A stretch of 64,000 nt of DNA from Sporosarcina jeotgali (GCF_033304595.1 NZ_CP116341.1:2583001-2647000); one strand, 5' to 3'; counted from the first letter of the stretch, positions 49,660-59,560 are shown. The notes: a model not told the origin generated them from the letters alone. A program made the numbers and translations.

Positions 49660-50214
49660 CTATTCTAAATTCGCATGACGGCCGTACATGATATCGGAAT
49701 GTGCGTCACTTTTCTCCATCACTCTCAAAATGAGTGCATCGTAAAATAGAAGCAGCGCCTGTTCAAAAAGGGATCCCATCGGCTGAATGGATTTTCCGCT
49801 CGCGCTGTCTGCCTTCGCTTGAGCATGGATTTCGATTGTATGATCCGCCAATCGCCCGATGGTTGAGGCCGGGTTCGTTGTGATAGCCGCGATCGATGCT
49901 CCAATGTTTTTTGCCTTTTCTGTCATGGACACTAGACTTTCCGTTTCTCCTGAACCCGAGCCTGCAATGAAAAGATCTTCGGATTCCAAGTTAGGCGTTA
50001 CAGTTTCACCTACAACGTATGCATCAAGGCCGATATGCATCATGCGCATCACGAAGGCTTTGGCCATAAAACCAGAACGTCCCCCGCCAGCCACGAAAAT
50101 CTTGTTCGCGTGAAGAATCGCCTCCACTAAGTTTTCAGCGGCTTCTTCTTTCACCATGGAAAGGGTGTGTTTCAGTTCATCCAGTATTTCCTGTGTGTAG
50201 GCAGCTGCGTTCAT
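49660..50214 (-). CDS. hxlB: 6-phospho-3-hexuloisomerase
   Basis: 184 aa SIS-domain isomerase: KIFVAGGGRSGFMAKAFVMR, MHIGLDAYVVGETVTP, IAGSGSGETESLV and IQPMGSLFEQALLLFYDALI. It converts D-arabino-3-hexulose-6-phosphate to fructose-6-phosphate. ATG 50212-50214 follows the hxlA stop by one base (TAATATG), so it is translationally coupled. The C-terminal HANLE matches family members. Confidence 0.95.
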   Translation of the reverse strand: MNAAAYTQEILDELKHTLSMVKEEAAENLVEAILHANKIFVAGGGRSGFMAKAFVMRMMHIGLDAYVVGETVTPNLESEDLFIAGSGSGETESLVSMTEKAKNIGASIAAITTNPASTIGRLADHTIEIHAQAKADSASGKSIQPMGSLFEQALLLFYDALILRVMEKSDAHSDIMYGRHANLE

Positions 50215-50215
50215 A

Positions 50216-50857
50216 TTACACGACCGCGCCATGCTGGATCATCTGTTTGATTTGCTGCGCTGCTGCTTTCTTGTCAACCTTGCTAGTGATTCCGCCGCCT
50301 ACAATGACGAGATCCGGTTGAGCTTGAATCACTTCTGCAAGTGTTTCTAACTTAATCCCGCCTGCGATTGCCGTTTTCGCATTTTTAACAACGCTTTTAA
50401 TCGTACGGAGATCTTCAAATGAATCTTTTCCTTCTGCTTGGAGATCATATCCTGTGTGGACACAGATGTAATCTGCTCCTAATTGATCGAGCTCAGCCGC
50501 ACGCGTTTTAATATCTTTGACTGCAATCATGTCCACTAAAATCTTCTTGCCTAGCTTTTTAGCTTCTTCAACAGCACCGCGAATGGATGAGTCTTCTGCT
50601 TGTGCAAGAATGGTAACGATATCTGCTCCTGCTGCAGATGCGTTCCCTACTTCATATCCTGCTGCGTCCATTATTTTCACGTCTGCAAGTACGTCCAAGT
50701 CAGGAAATGCCGCTTTCACTTCTTTCACTGCAGCGAGTCCTTCTTTGTTAATGACTGGCGTTCCGATTTCGACGATATCAATATACTCTCCAACTTCCTT
50801 CACCACTTCAATTGCTCCCGGGATATCGACAAGATCTAATGCTAATTGTAATTTCAT
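50216..50857 (-). CDS. hxlA: 3-hexulose-6-phosphate synthase
   Basis: 213 aa OMP-decarboxylase-like barrel: LQLALDLVDIPGAIEVVKEV, VEIGTPVINKEGLAAVKEVK, VLADVKIMDAAGYEVGNASA (DxKxxD catalytic motif), YICVHTGYDLQAEG and IAGGIKLETLAEVIQAQPDL. It condenses formaldehyde with ribulose-5-phosphate. RBS AAAAGGAG. First gene of hxlAB, divergent from zwf-pgi-gnd across a 411-nt regulatory region. Confidence 0.96.
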   Translation of the reverse strand: MKLQLALDLVDIPGAIEVVKEVGEYIDIVEIGTPVINKEGLAAVKEVKAAFPDLDVLADVKIMDAAGYEVGNASAAGADIVTILAQAEDSSIRGAVEEAKKLGKKILVDMIAVKDIKTRAAELDQLGADYICVHTGYDLQAEGKDSFEDLRTIKSVVKNAKTAIAGGIKLETLAEVIQAQPDLVIVGGGITSKVDKKAAAQQIKQMIQHGAVV

Positions 50858-50896
50858 ATATGTGTTCTCCTTTTATATGTTTTTCAGTGCTCACTC

Positions 50897-50964
50897 AGTG
50901 TAAATCCTGAGTGATTATTTGAGAAGTACGCACTTTAAAATCACATACTGACAAGGAGTATACT
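50897..50964 (-). promoter_or_regulatory. Predicted HxlR-dependent promoter of hxlAB
   Basis: Minus strand: AGTATACT (50957-50964), 25 nt, GCGTAC, then TTCTCA (50920-50925, poor -35), 17 nt, TACACT (50897-50902). The 31-nt operator-to--35 distance equals that of the zwf and Gfo/Idh promoters. The AGTATACT-N25-GCGTACTT pair is shared with zwf. Confidence 0.7.
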
Positions 50965-51141
50965 GTGGAATGCAGTTATGCAGATGGGTTCTATTCCGCT
51001 TCATATATAGAGAAGTCAATCTGTATTGAAATTTTTAAAGTAAGGTTATCGAAACTATTCTAATGAATTTAATGCAGGTTCATGCGCACCCCTATAAATG
51101 GGTTACAACAAATCTGTTAGGGATCGTCGCCAATTGTTCAC
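50965..51141. other. Central part of hxlA-zwf divergent intergenic region
   Basis: No gene is seen in the 411 nt between hxlA and zwf. The outer parts are the two promoters listed separately. The central stretch is AT-rich without a clear hairpin, riboswitch or small ORF with a ribosome binding site. Confidence 0.6.
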
Positions 51142-51209
51142 AGTATACTTTCAAACACTAACTGTTTTAAAACTGCGTACTTACATTTTTCACATGATAA
51201 TCTTATACT
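51142..51209 (+). promoter_or_regulatory. Predicted HxlR-dependent promoter of zwf-pgi-gnd
   Basis: AGTATACT (51142-51149), 25 nt containing GTTTTAAAACT, GCGTAC, then TTACAT (51181-51186) as -35, 17 nt, TATACT (51204-51209) as -10. The geometry is identical to the hxlA promoter. ACACTA eight to ten nt after AGTATACT is also shared with the Gfo/Idh promoter. Confidence 0.7.
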
Positions 51210-51268
51210 AGGTACTGTTGCACTTTTAAATACACGAGTAATTATTCAACCAATTGGAGGGAAAACCT

Positions 51269-52771
51269 ATGCAATTCAATAATTTCTCTTCACAACCAGA
51301 GGAGCACAGCGAACGAAATGCGCAAGGAATGACTGTTGTTTTGTTTGGTGCTACAGGTGATTTGGCCAAACGGAAGTTATTCCCTGCATTATATAATTTG
51401 TATCTTGAGAACAAAATGCCGGAAGCTTTTTCAGTTGTCGGCTTAGGCCGCACTCCGTATACCGACGACGTGTTCCAAACGAAGGTGGAACAATCGCTTC
51501 GGACATATTCACGGAGAACTGTTGAAGAAGAAGGATTGCACCAGTTCTTATCCTCTTTCCGCTACTGTACATTTGACGCAACAGAAACAACGTCTTATGT
51601 AAAACTAAATGGACTCATCGAACAACGGGAACAGGAATTGGAAATTCCGGAAAACCGGCTGTTTTACTTGTCCGTTGCCCCCGGCCTGATCGATGTCATC
51701 ACATCTAATCTTAATACAAGCGGTGTCAGCCAGACGTCAGGATGGAAACGACTTATTGTAGAAAAGCCTTTCGGAAGTGATCTGGCCTCAGCCCGCGAGT
51801 TGAACCAAAAGCTGCGAATAGCATTTCATGAGGATGAAATCTATAGAATCGATCACTATCTCGGCAAGCCGATGGTCCAAAATCTCGAAACGCTGATCCT
51901 CGTCAACCCCGTATTGGATTCGCTATTCAATCACGAGCTGATCGCGAATGTCCAAATTACCGCCAGCGAAACTGTTGGAGTTGAGACAAGAGCCGCTTAC
52001 TATGATCACGCAGGTGCGATTCGGGACATGGTGCAAAATCATATGCTGCAGCTCGTCATGATGACGGCTCTCCATCTGCCTAAGAAAGCACAGCCTGAAG
52101 AAATCCGCTCTAAAAAAGTTGAAATCATGGAAGCGTTACGTCCGATTCAAGGTGAAAACTTACAGACTGATTTGATCCGTGCGCAGTATGGTGAAGGCGA
52201 CCTTTTTGGCATAGACGTTCCTGCCTATCGCGAAGAACCAGGCGTGCCCCATTCTTCCATGAACGACACATATATTGCAGCCCGATTATTTATCGATAAC
52301 GAATTTTGGAAAGGGATTCCGTTCTATATTCGAACCGGTAAACGATTGGATAAAAAATCGACCCGTATTGTTTTTGAATTTAAAGAACGTCCTGCACAAT
52401 TGGAAGACTACCGTCCAGAAGGGCTTGCCCCGAATTTGTTAATTCTTGAAATCAGTCCGAATGAGAGCATTTCGCTGCAAGTGAACATGAAAGACCCTTC
52501 TGCAAATAAATTCAAGCCTTCTACCATTACGTTCACAACGAACTCAAGCAATCAGCCAGAAGCTTACGAACTGCTGTTACATGACGCAATGCTTGGGAAT
52601 GCGACGTTCTTTGCAAATTGGAAGGAAGTCGAATTGTCCTGGCAATGGATTCAGCCTTTGCTTGAGGCATTCGAGGAAAACCAATTACCGCTGGTCACAT
52701 ATGCCGCTGGCTCAACGGGACCCAAAGAAGCAAAACAGTTACTTGCAAATGATCACGCTAACTGGTGGTAA
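51269..52771 (+). CDS. zwf: Glucose-6-phosphate dehydrogenase
   Basis: 500 aa. NADP fold LFGATGDLAKRKLFPALYNL, substrate-binding YRIDHYLGKPMVQN (RIDHYLGK signature, active-site His) and a TGKRLDKKSTRI loop. It oxidises glucose-6-P to 6-phosphogluconolactone. ATG 51269 has GGAGGG upstream. First gene of zwf-pgi-gnd, controlled from the HxlR-type promoter, which is unusual since zwf is often housekeeping and unlinked. Confidence 0.97.
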   Translation: MQFNNFSSQPEEHSERNAQGMTVVLFGATGDLAKRKLFPALYNLYLENKMPEAFSVVGLGRTPYTDDVFQTKVEQSLRTYSRRTVEEEGLHQFLSSFRYCTFDATETTSYVKLNGLIEQREQELEIPENRLFYLSVAPGLIDVITSNLNTSGVSQTSGWKRLIVEKPFGSDLASARELNQKLRIAFHEDEIYRIDHYLGKPMVQNLETLILVNPVLDSLFNHELIANVQITASETVGVETRAAYYDHAGAIRDMVQNHMLQLVMMTALHLPKKAQPEEIRSKKVEIMEALRPIQGENLQTDLIRAQYGEGDLFGIDVPAYREEPGVPHSSMNDTYIAARLFIDNEFWKGIPFYIRTGKRLDKKSTRIVFEFKERPAQLEDYRPEGLAPNLLILEISPNESISLQVNMKDPSANKFKPSTITFTTNSSNQPEAYELLLHDAMLGNATFFANWKEVELSWQWIQPLLEAFEENQLPLVTYAAGSTGPKEAKQLLANDHANWW

Positions 52772-52806
52772 TCAGACCATCTTTCAACTAAAAGGAGATA
52801 CAGCAC

Positions 52807-54156
52807 ATGTCAGTTACATTTGAATACACAAACGCAATGTCTTTCATGAAGAGTACAGAGATGGATAACTTCAGTGAATTTGTAAAGTCCGCTCATAACC
52901 AGATACACGGCCAGCGCGGACCCGGATCGGATTATCTTGGCTGGGTCAATTGGCCAATAGAGTATGACAGAGAAGAATTCGAACGTGTAAAATCTGCGGC
53001 TTCACGAATTCAACAACAATCAGATGCATTAATTGTTATTGGAATCGGCGGCTCGTATCTCGGATCGAAGGCTGCAATTGAAGCTCTTTCCCATACATTC
53101 CATAACCAAATCGACGGCAATACGGAAGTATACTTTGCCGGGCAGAATATCAGTTCTATCTATATCGAGAACCTTCTTCATGTGTTAGAAGGAAAAGATA
53201 TTTCTATCAATGTGATCTCGAAGTCAGGAACTACGACAGAACCTGCGCTGGCTTTCCGGATTTTCCGTGAATTCATGGAGAAAAAGTACGGAGAGGAAGA
53301 AGCACGGAAGCGAATTTACGTAACTACGGACAAAACAGAAGGCGCTCTTCGCACGCTCGCTACTGAAGAAGGATACGAAACGTTCGTAATTCCAGAGGAT
53401 ATCGGAGGTCGCTATTCTGTTCTCACACCGGTCGGACTTCTCCCAATCGCTGTTGCTGGACTTGATATTGACCAAATGATGGCTGGCGCTGAAGCGTCTT
53501 ATCATAAGTATAATAATCCTGATATCGCGACAAATGGCAGTTATCAATATGCAGCCGTTCGCAATATTTTCAACAGTAAAGGGAAATCCATCGAGTTATT
53601 GGTTACCTACGAACCAGGCCTCCATTATGTTGCCGAATGGTGGAAACAACTATTCGGTGAAAGTGAAGGTAAAGATGTCAAAGGTCTCTTCCCTGCTTCT
53701 GTGAACTTCACGACAGACTTGCATTCAATGGGCCAATACGTTCAAGAAGGACGCCGTCTGTTCATCGAAACCGTACTGCAAATAAAGAAATCACCAGTTG
53801 AGCGGACAATTCAAGCAGACGCAAACAACATTGACGGACTGAATTTCTTAACTGGAAAAACAATGGACGAAGTAAACAAGATGGCAGCTCTCGGTACGAC
53901 GCTTGCCCATATCGATGGAGACGTTCCGAACTTGCTGATCGAGTTAGATGAATTGAATGAATACACGTTTGGCGAACTCGTCTATTTCTTCGAAAAAGCG
54001 TGTGCGATCAGCGGGACCTTGCTGGGTGTAAATCCATTTGATCAGCCCGGGGTTGAAACCTATAAGAAGAATATGTTTGCACTCCTCGGTAAAGATGGAT
54101 ATGAGGAAGAACGCAAACAGTTAGAAGAACGCTTAGCAGAGATCACCAAACACTGA
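52807..54156 (+). CDS. pgi: Glucose-6-phosphate isomerase
   Basis: 449 aa: [51 protein letters not shown] and [16 protein letters not shown] (catalytic Lys). It interconverts fructose-6-P and glucose-6-P. It lies 35 nt after zwf and 15-20 nt before gnd. Here it would run F6P to G6P, closing the oxidative cycle fed by hxlAB. Confidence 0.97.
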   Translation: MSVTFEYTNAMSFMKSTEMDNFSEFVKSAHNQIHGQRGPGSDYLGWVNWPIEYDREEFERVKSAASRIQQQSDALIVIGIGGSYLGSKAAIEALSHTFHNQIDGNTEVYFAGQNISSIYIENLLHVLEGKDISINVISKSGTTTEPALAFRIFREFMEKKYGEEEARKRIYVTTDKTEGALRTLATEEGYETFVIPEDIGGRYSVLTPVGLLPIAVAGLDIDQMMAGAEASYHKYNNPDIATNGSYQYAAVRNIFNSKGKSIELLVTYEPGLHYVAEWWKQLFGESEGKDVKGLFPASVNFTTDLHSMGQYVQEGRRLFIETVLQIKKSPVERTIQADANNIDGLNFLTGKTMDEVNKMAALGTTLAHIDGDVPNLLIELDELNEYTFGELVYFFEKACAISGTLLGVNPFDQPGVETYKKNMFALLGKDGYEEERKQLEERLAEITKH

Positions 54157-54177
54157 AAACCAGAACGGAGGATGACT

Positions 54178-55593
54178 ATGAGCAATCAGCAAATCGGCGT
54201 TATCGGACTTGGCGTTATGGGCTTAAATTTGGCGCTTAACATGGAAAGCAAAGGATTCCCTGTTGCGGTCTACGACTATTGGACAGATCGTACGGATGAA
54301 TTCATTGCGAATGAAGCCAGCGGAAAAAATATCATCGGGGCTTCCACTCTTGAACAATTTGTCGCATCCATCGCAACACCGCGCAAGATTTTAATGATGG
54401 TTAAAGCCGGAGAAACAACGGATTCGGTCATCCAATCCCTGCTTCCTCACCTTGAACCGGGAGATATTTTAATCGATGGCGGCAATACATTCTTTGAAGA
54501 CACGAATCGTCGGACAGCCGAGTTGCAAGCTTCTGGTATACACTTCATCGGAACGGGCGTATCGGGCGGCGAAGAAGGGGCGCGCTTCGGTCCTTCTCTC
54601 ATGCCGGGCGGGCCGAAGGAAGCGTATGAGCAGGTAAAACCAATCTTGGATGCCATTTCAGCAAAAGTGGATGGAACGCCTTGCAGCGCCCATATGGGGC
54701 CTGAAGGTGCCGGACATTATGTGAAGATGGTACATAATGGGATTGAATACGGGGATATGCAGCTTATTTCAGAAGCGTATTTCATTATGAAACACGCACT
54801 TGGGATGACAGCTTCCGAGCTGCATGACACATTTGCAGAGTGGAACAACGGCGAACTGAATAGTTACCTGATTGAAATCACTTCTGATATTTTTGCGAAG
54901 ACCGATGATGAGACAGGTAAGCCGTTACTTGATCAGATTTTAGATAAAGCCGGGCAAAAAGGGACAGGCAAGTGGACAAGTCAAAATGCATTGGACTTAG
55001 GGATTTCACTGCCTATCGTGACAGAATCTGTTTTCGCACGGTTCATCTCTTCCATTAAAGAAGAGCGCGTTGCTGCGAGTCAATTGCTCACAGGACCTGA
55101 AGTTACTCCGTTTTCGAGCGATCGTACAGCGATGATCGAAGCGATTCGAAAAGCATTGTATATGAGTAAGATCTGTTCGTATGCACAAGGATTCGCTCAA
55201 ATGCGAGCTGCTTCTGATGAGTATGGCTGGGACATTCCTTACGGCGAAGTGGCAATGATCTTCCGCGGAGGCTGTATCATCCGTGCGCAGTTCCTGCAAA
55301 ACATCAAAGACGCGTTCGATCAAAATCCAGAGTTGCCGAACTTGTTAGTAGATCCTTATTTCACTAAAATTGTCGGGGACTATCAGTCAGCACTTCGTGA
55401 AGTATTGACACTTGCGATTGGGCAAGGTGTTCCCACACCTGCATTCTCCAGTGCACTCGCTTATTACGATAGTTACCGTACATCGACATTGCCTGCGAAC
55501 CTGATCCAAGCACAGCGTGATTATTTCGGCGCTCATACATATGAGCGGATCGATCAAGAAGGTATGTTCCATACAGACTGGTCAAAGAAGTAA
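54178..55593 (+). CDS. gnd: 6-phosphogluconate dehydrogenase (decarboxylating)
   Basis: 471 aa: [20 protein letters not shown] (NADP fold), [20 protein letters not shown] (substrate loop), [20 protein letters not shown] (catalytic Lys/His/Asn) and the C-terminal [11 protein letters not shown]. It yields ribulose-5-P, CO2 and NADPH, regenerating the formaldehyde acceptor used by HxlA. ATG 54178 is preferred over 54172 because GGAGG abuts the earlier ATG. Confidence 0.97.
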   Translation: MSNQQIGVIGLGVMGLNLALNMESKGFPVAVYDYWTDRTDEFIANEASGKNIIGASTLEQFVASIATPRKILMMVKAGETTDSVIQSLLPHLEPGDILIDGGNTFFEDTNRRTAELQASGIHFIGTGVSGGEEGARFGPSLMPGGPKEAYEQVKPILDAISAKVDGTPCSAHMGPEGAGHYVKMVHNGIEYGDMQLISEAYFIMKHALGMTASELHDTFAEWNNGELNSYLIEITSDIFAKTDDETGKPLLDQILDKAGQKGTGKWTSQNALDLGISLPIVTESVFARFISSIKEERVAASQLLTGPEVTPFSSDRTAMIEAIRKALYMSKICSYAQGFAQMRAASDEYGWDIPYGEVAMIFRGGCIIRAQFLQNIKDAFDQNPELPNLLVDPYFTKIVGDYQSALREVLTLAIGQGVPTPAFSSALAYYDSYRTSTLPANLIQAQRDYFGAHTYERIDQEGMFHTDWSKK

Positions 55594-55608
55594 TTTAAAT
55601 TACCAGAT

Positions 55609-55638
55609 AACCCCGCTCATCAATTAGATGGCGGGGTT
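55609..55638. terminator. Terminator of zwf-pgi-gnd
   Basis: AACCCCGC pairs with GCGGGGTT, followed by TATTTAT, 16 nt after the gnd stop and before the convergent flavoprotein gene. Confidence 0.88.
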
Positions 55639-55659
55639 TATTTATATGAAACTAAATCA

Positions 55660-57021
55660 TTATTCGACTTCGTTCAACATGGAACCAATATCGGATGCTG
55701 CGGTAGGATAGGCAAAAATCGTCTTCTTCATTTCTTCAAACGTTAACTCCAGACGAATGGCCGTAGAGAAATGATTGATGAGATCATCTGCATTGTCGCC
55801 TAAAATATGCGCACCCAGGACTGTCCCTTTCTCCACATCAGTAATGAGTTTGAATGCGGCTGCCTGCTCGTTCGTCCGTTTAAATGTAAACCAATCTGTT
55901 ATTTCTTGGTACGTCACCTTGGTTTTTTGTTTAGACTTTTTAGCTTCCTCTTCTGTCATGCCAACGGAACCGATTTTTGGGACCGTAAACGCAACAGACG
56001 GGACCACTGGATAGTCAATAGGCGTGCTGTTGTCATTGAGTAAGTTTTGGATGACTGCATCAGAATCTCTTGATGAAATCGGGGTCAGTGGAGGCGCAGA
56101 GGTTTCGGCTGAGTCACCCGCAGCATAGACATTCGAGTTGCTGACACTTTGCAGGTATTCGTTCACTTGCACGCCTCCCTTATCTCCAAGAGTAATGTTT
56201 CCTTTTTCAGGATTCACATCGAGTGCAGGAGCACGTCCCAATCCATGAACAACCAAATCAGCTGTAAAAGTTTGCTGCGTGTCGTCTTTACTGCCAGTTA
56301 CAGTAAACGTATCTCCGTTTTTTTCTATGGACTCCACACGAGTGTTCAGATGCATGGTTATGCCAGCTTGTTCGGAACGCTTTACAAGCAAATCGACTAA
56401 ATCGGGATCGAATTGCTCCAGAGGGCGTTCCCCGCCATGAATGATTTCCACTTCCGCGCCTGCACGGGCTGCAAGATGGGCAAATTCCATTGAAATATAG
56501 CCGCCCCCTGCAAAAATGATTTTCTTCGGCAATTCTTCAAGTTCAAGGAAGTCATCGCTATGAATCATCAAGTCCTCGCCCTCAAGCCCCAATTGTACAG
56601 GTTGTGCACCTGTTGCGAGTACGATTTTCCTGCCAGTAAGAACGTCTTTATCCACTTTAATTTGAGTTTCAGACTCAAACTTCGCTTCGCCATGATAACA
56701 ATCGATGCCGAGTTCTTTGAATTTCTTCTCCGTCTGCTCGGGAACAGGTTCTGTGAAGGTTTTCTTGAATGCCATCAGCTCTTTCCAGTCAATATGGGCA
56801 TCACCAGCGAGACCTTTCCCGCTCATTCGCTCTTTCCAATCCATCCACTCTGCAGCTCCGACCAATACTTTTTTCGGATCACATCCGCGTTGCGGACACG
56901 TCCCCCCGAACGTGCGTCTATCGATAATGGCAACATCCCATCCTGCTTTTTTACACGCTTGCGCAATACTGGAGCCCGCAGTTCCGGTCCCCACAACGAC
57001 CAAATCATAGTTTTTTTCCAT
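55660..57021 (-). CDS. Glutathione-reductase-like FAD/NAD disulfide oxidoreductase
   Basis: 453 aa, class I pyridine nucleotide-disulfide oxidoreductase: DLVVVGTGTAGSSIAQACKK, redox pair GGTCPQRGCDPKK (CxxxxC), IIFAGGGYISMEFAHLAARA (NAD(P) fold) and SNVYAAGDSAET (FAD). The usual C-terminal HPTxxE base pair is FAYPTAASD here, with Tyr and Asp in place of His and Glu. The protein may therefore act on an unusual disulfide or as a quinone/flavin reductase. Single gene. Confidence 0.88.
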   Translation of the reverse strand: MEKNYDLVVVGTGTAGSSIAQACKKAGWDVAIIDRRTFGGTCPQRGCDPKKVLVGAAEWMDWKERMSGKGLAGDAHIDWKELMAFKKTFTEPVPEQTEKKFKELGIDCYHGEAKFESETQIKVDKDVLTGRKIVLATGAQPVQLGLEGEDLMIHSDDFLELEELPKKIIFAGGGYISMEFAHLAARAGAEVEIIHGGERPLEQFDPDLVDLLVKRSEQAGITMHLNTRVESIEKNGDTFTVTGSKDDTQQTFTADLVVHGLGRAPALDVNPEKGNITLGDKGGVQVNEYLQSVSNSNVYAAGDSAETSAPPLTPISSRDSDAVIQNLLNDNSTPIDYPVVPSVAFTVPKIGSVGMTEEEAKKSKQKTKVTYQEITDWFTFKRTNEQAAAFKLITDVEKGTVLGAHILGDNADDLINHFSTAIRLELTFEEMKKTIFAYPTAASDIGSMLNEVE

Positions 57022-57173
57022 ATGTAAATCCTCCTCTACTGATTATCTGGAATTCAATCACTACTTCTGAATTTACCCTTGTCCGGCGAATTTAATCTTG
57101 CAGAGGACAGGAATGTTCGTATGAAGACAGGATTGGATGGTTTGTGCCTGGAAACAGCTCATTTCAAACGTAA

Positions 57174-57198
57174 AAAGGATGCCGCACTGGCATCCTTT
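57174..57198 (-). terminator. Terminator of yqhH-yqhG
   Basis: AAAGGATGCC pairs with GGCATCCTTT; the minus strand continues TTACG. It lies 22 nt after the yqhG stop. Confidence 0.82.
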
Positions 57199-57219
57199 GG
57201 CAATTGTTTTTAAAAAATG

Positions 57220-58014
57220 TCATAGTAACGGCGTCTTCAAATAAAACAAACCGCCATTGATGATTTCAATTCGGATTGTCGTTTCATACTGTTCTTCAAT
57301 CGCTTTTTTCTCTATATGATAACTTTCAGGTACATCCTCGACGCCCGTGTAAAAGTAATCCAGCACACGCAAATCTTTGACTTGGCGCTGCTTTGCTTCA
57401 TCTACCCACGTATGATCATCCTGATTCACAACGTTTTCCATGACATCTTCTAGCCGGTCTAAGGCACGTACAGGCGGGATGATGTACGGCAGATAATACG
57501 TATTCGCGGATACGGACGGTGCTAACTCCAGTTTCCGGACAGATTCCTGAAACCCGTCAATCACTGCACCATTCATTAAATTCATCCCTAAGGAATAAAG
57601 GCTTTCTTTTGTCCGGTCACTGGAATACGTAATTTTATAATTTACACCAAGCCATGGCGTTAATGTTACTTGTGATGTCTGACCAGAACCGGGTTTTTCA
57701 TAAAGCTGCACAAAAGCGCCTTGTTCTTTCGTCACTTGAAACAGCTGGTGAAGTCTTGGAGAACCGAAGTGGAGTCTTTCTCCTGCCATAGAGGTTGCGA
57801 ACTGACTTGGATTGGTAATCAGCGTCAGCTTAGCAGGATTCGGTTCTACACCTCCGCTTTCTACATAACTCCAGTAAAACGGACGATTCATAATACGCTT
57901 GTCCATGTCGATCGTTAACTGGACCGTCAGATGTTCATCGCTTTCGTCAAGCACCCTGCATTTGTTTTCATTGAAAAACTGTTGGATGTACTGATGAATT
58001 TCTTGCTGACGCAT
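57220..58014 (-). CDS. yqhG: YqhG family protein
   Basis: About 264 aa soluble protein. It resembles Bacillus YqhG (QEIHQYIQQFFNENKCRVLD, MDKRIMNRPFYWSYVESGG, RLHFGSPRLHQLF, TPWLGVNYKITY). Function unknown. The family is usually encoded next to the YqhH helicase, as here, 25 nt apart, so the two probably work together. ATG 58012-58014 follows GGAAGG. Confidence 0.88.
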   Translation of the reverse strand: MRQQEIHQYIQQFFNENKCRVLDESDEHLTVQLTIDMDKRIMNRPFYWSYVESGGVEPNPAKLTLITNPSQFATSMAGERLHFGSPRLHQLFQVTKEQGAFVQLYEKPGSGQTSQVTLTPWLGVNYKITYSSDRTKESLYSLGMNLMNGAVIDGFQESVRKLELAPSVSANTYYLPYIIPPVRALDRLEDVMENVVNQDDHTWVDEAKQRQVKDLRVLDYFYTGVEDVPESYHIEKKAIEEQYETTIRIEIINGGLFYLKTPLL

Positions 58015-58039
58015 AGACACCTTCCTTTCCCGGAAACAC

Positions 58040-59560
58040 TTAAGAGATTGAACGCTTTTCATCGGTTAAAATATGATCCAATTCCCCGACCACTTTTTCA
58101 AACACGCCAATCTTCCGTTCGAGCAATTCCACCATTTTGTCTTCAACTGACTGTTCTACCGCTAAATTGTATATATGCACATCTTCGGTTTGTCCAAGTC
58201 TATGAACGCGTCCGATCCGCTGCTCTAACTTCATTGGATTCCATGGTAAATCGTAATTGATGACGTGGTGACAAAATTGCAGGTTAATCCCTTCACTTCC
58301 CGATTCAGTCGCGATCAGCACTTGCGCGTTGCCCTGGAATAACTGCTTCATCCACTCTCGTTTGTTTTTGCTGAACTTTCCATTGAACAGTACACTTGTG
58401 ATGCCTTTCGCATGCAATACTGCTTGCAAATAGGCTTGTGTCGCGCGATACTCCGTGAAAATGATTACTTTGTCGTCCGCTTGTTGAATGAGTTCCACAG
58501 CTTTTTTTGCCTTTGAATGGATCCCGAGTTCCGTCAGCTTCAACAAAATCTCTTCTATCTGGAATCGGACTTCTGGTTGAGTCGCAGCCTGATGTAGCTT
58601 CTCTAATGTCAAGACTGCCGCCAGTTGACTGCTGCACATTTCACGCTGAAGGGTGAGCAGCGTAAACGAATCTGAAACTGGTAACTTTGAAATCATCGAG
58701 TAGACAGCTCGTTCTTGTTCTGAAAACTCCAGCGGCATAATTTGTACAAGACGATTCGTCCATTCAATTCCGGTCTCGTGTCTGATGTTGCGTACCATCA
58801 CTTGCTGGATCAATTCTTTCAAAAACTCGTCTTCTTCTACATGATGCTTGCTCGCAGAAAACACACTTTGAAAAGTTTCTAAGTTCCCTAAATGGCCGGG
58901 CTTAAGTAAAGAGATCAAGTTAAACAGTTCGAACACATCATTTTGAATCGGGGTCGCAGTGAGGAGTAAGCAAAACTTTTTCTTCAATTGCTGAACGAAC
59001 TCATAGTTTTTCGTTTTAGGGTTCTTGAGTTTATGGGCTTCATCTATAATGACCAAATCATATTCTTGTTGAATAATCATCTCTTTATGGGGGCTTCGCT
59101 TCGCCATGTCAATACTCATCACCACAATCGGGCAGTGATCTAAATTGTATTTTTTATTGTAAGCAATCGCAGGAATATAGAATTTCTGATTCAGTTCATC
59201 AATCCATTGATTCGTTAAAGATGCCGGGGCAAGTATGAGCGCTTTTTTCACAAGTCCGCGTATGAGGTATTCTTTTAAAACGAGCCCTGCTTCAATTGTT
59301 TTTCCAAGTCCCACTTCATCTGCTAAAATGGCTTTCCCGTTCATCCGCTCAATAACAGTTTCCGCAGCTTCCAATTGGTGTGCATACGGTGTAAGATTCG
59401 GTAAATGCTTCGGCGATTGAAGACCGTGAAATTCTGGAATCACTTTTGCTCTTTCCATGTCATAACACATTTGATAGAGCGTCCAATTGTCCCACTCCTT
59501 GCGATTCTCGAGACGTTCAATAAATCCTTCTTTCCATTCCGATGACCGCTCAATTCGCAT
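58040..59560 (-). CDS. yqhH: SNF2-type helicase YqhH
   Basis: About 506 aa. Walker A LADEVGLGKTIEAGLVL, DEAH box LVIIDEAHKLKNP, LLLTATPIQND (motif III), VIIFTEYRATQAYLQAVL, and motif VI LEQRIGRVHRLGQTEDVHIY. SF2/SNF2 ATPases translocate on duplex DNA or strip bound proteins; the cellular role of YqhH is not known. ATG 59558-59560 has GAGGGG at 6 nt. First gene of yqhH-yqhG; the gcvT operon neighbour found in B. subtilis is absent here. Confidence 0.92.
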   Translation of the reverse strand: MRIERSSEWKEGFIERLENRKEWDNWTLYQMCYDMERAKVIPEFHGLQSPKHLPNLTPYAHQLEAAETVIERMNGKAILADEVGLGKTIEAGLVLKEYLIRGLVKKALILAPASLTNQWIDELNQKFYIPAIAYNKKYNLDHCPIVVMSIDMAKRSPHKEMIIQQEYDLVIIDEAHKLKNPKTKNYEFVQQLKKKFCLLLTATPIQNDVFELFNLISLLKPGHLGNLETFQSVFSASKHHVEEDEFLKELIQQVMVRNIRHETGIEWTNRLVQIMPLEFSEQERAVYSMISKLPVSDSFTLLTLQREMCSSQLAAVLTLEKLHQAATQPEVRFQIEEILLKLTELGIHSKAKKAVELIQQADDKVIIFTEYRATQAYLQAVLHAKGITSVLFNGKFSKNKREWMKQLFQGNAQVLIATESGSEGINLQFCHHVINYDLPWNPMKLEQRIGRVHRLGQTEDVHIYNLAVEQSVEDKMVELLERKIGVFEKVVGELDHILTDEKRSIS

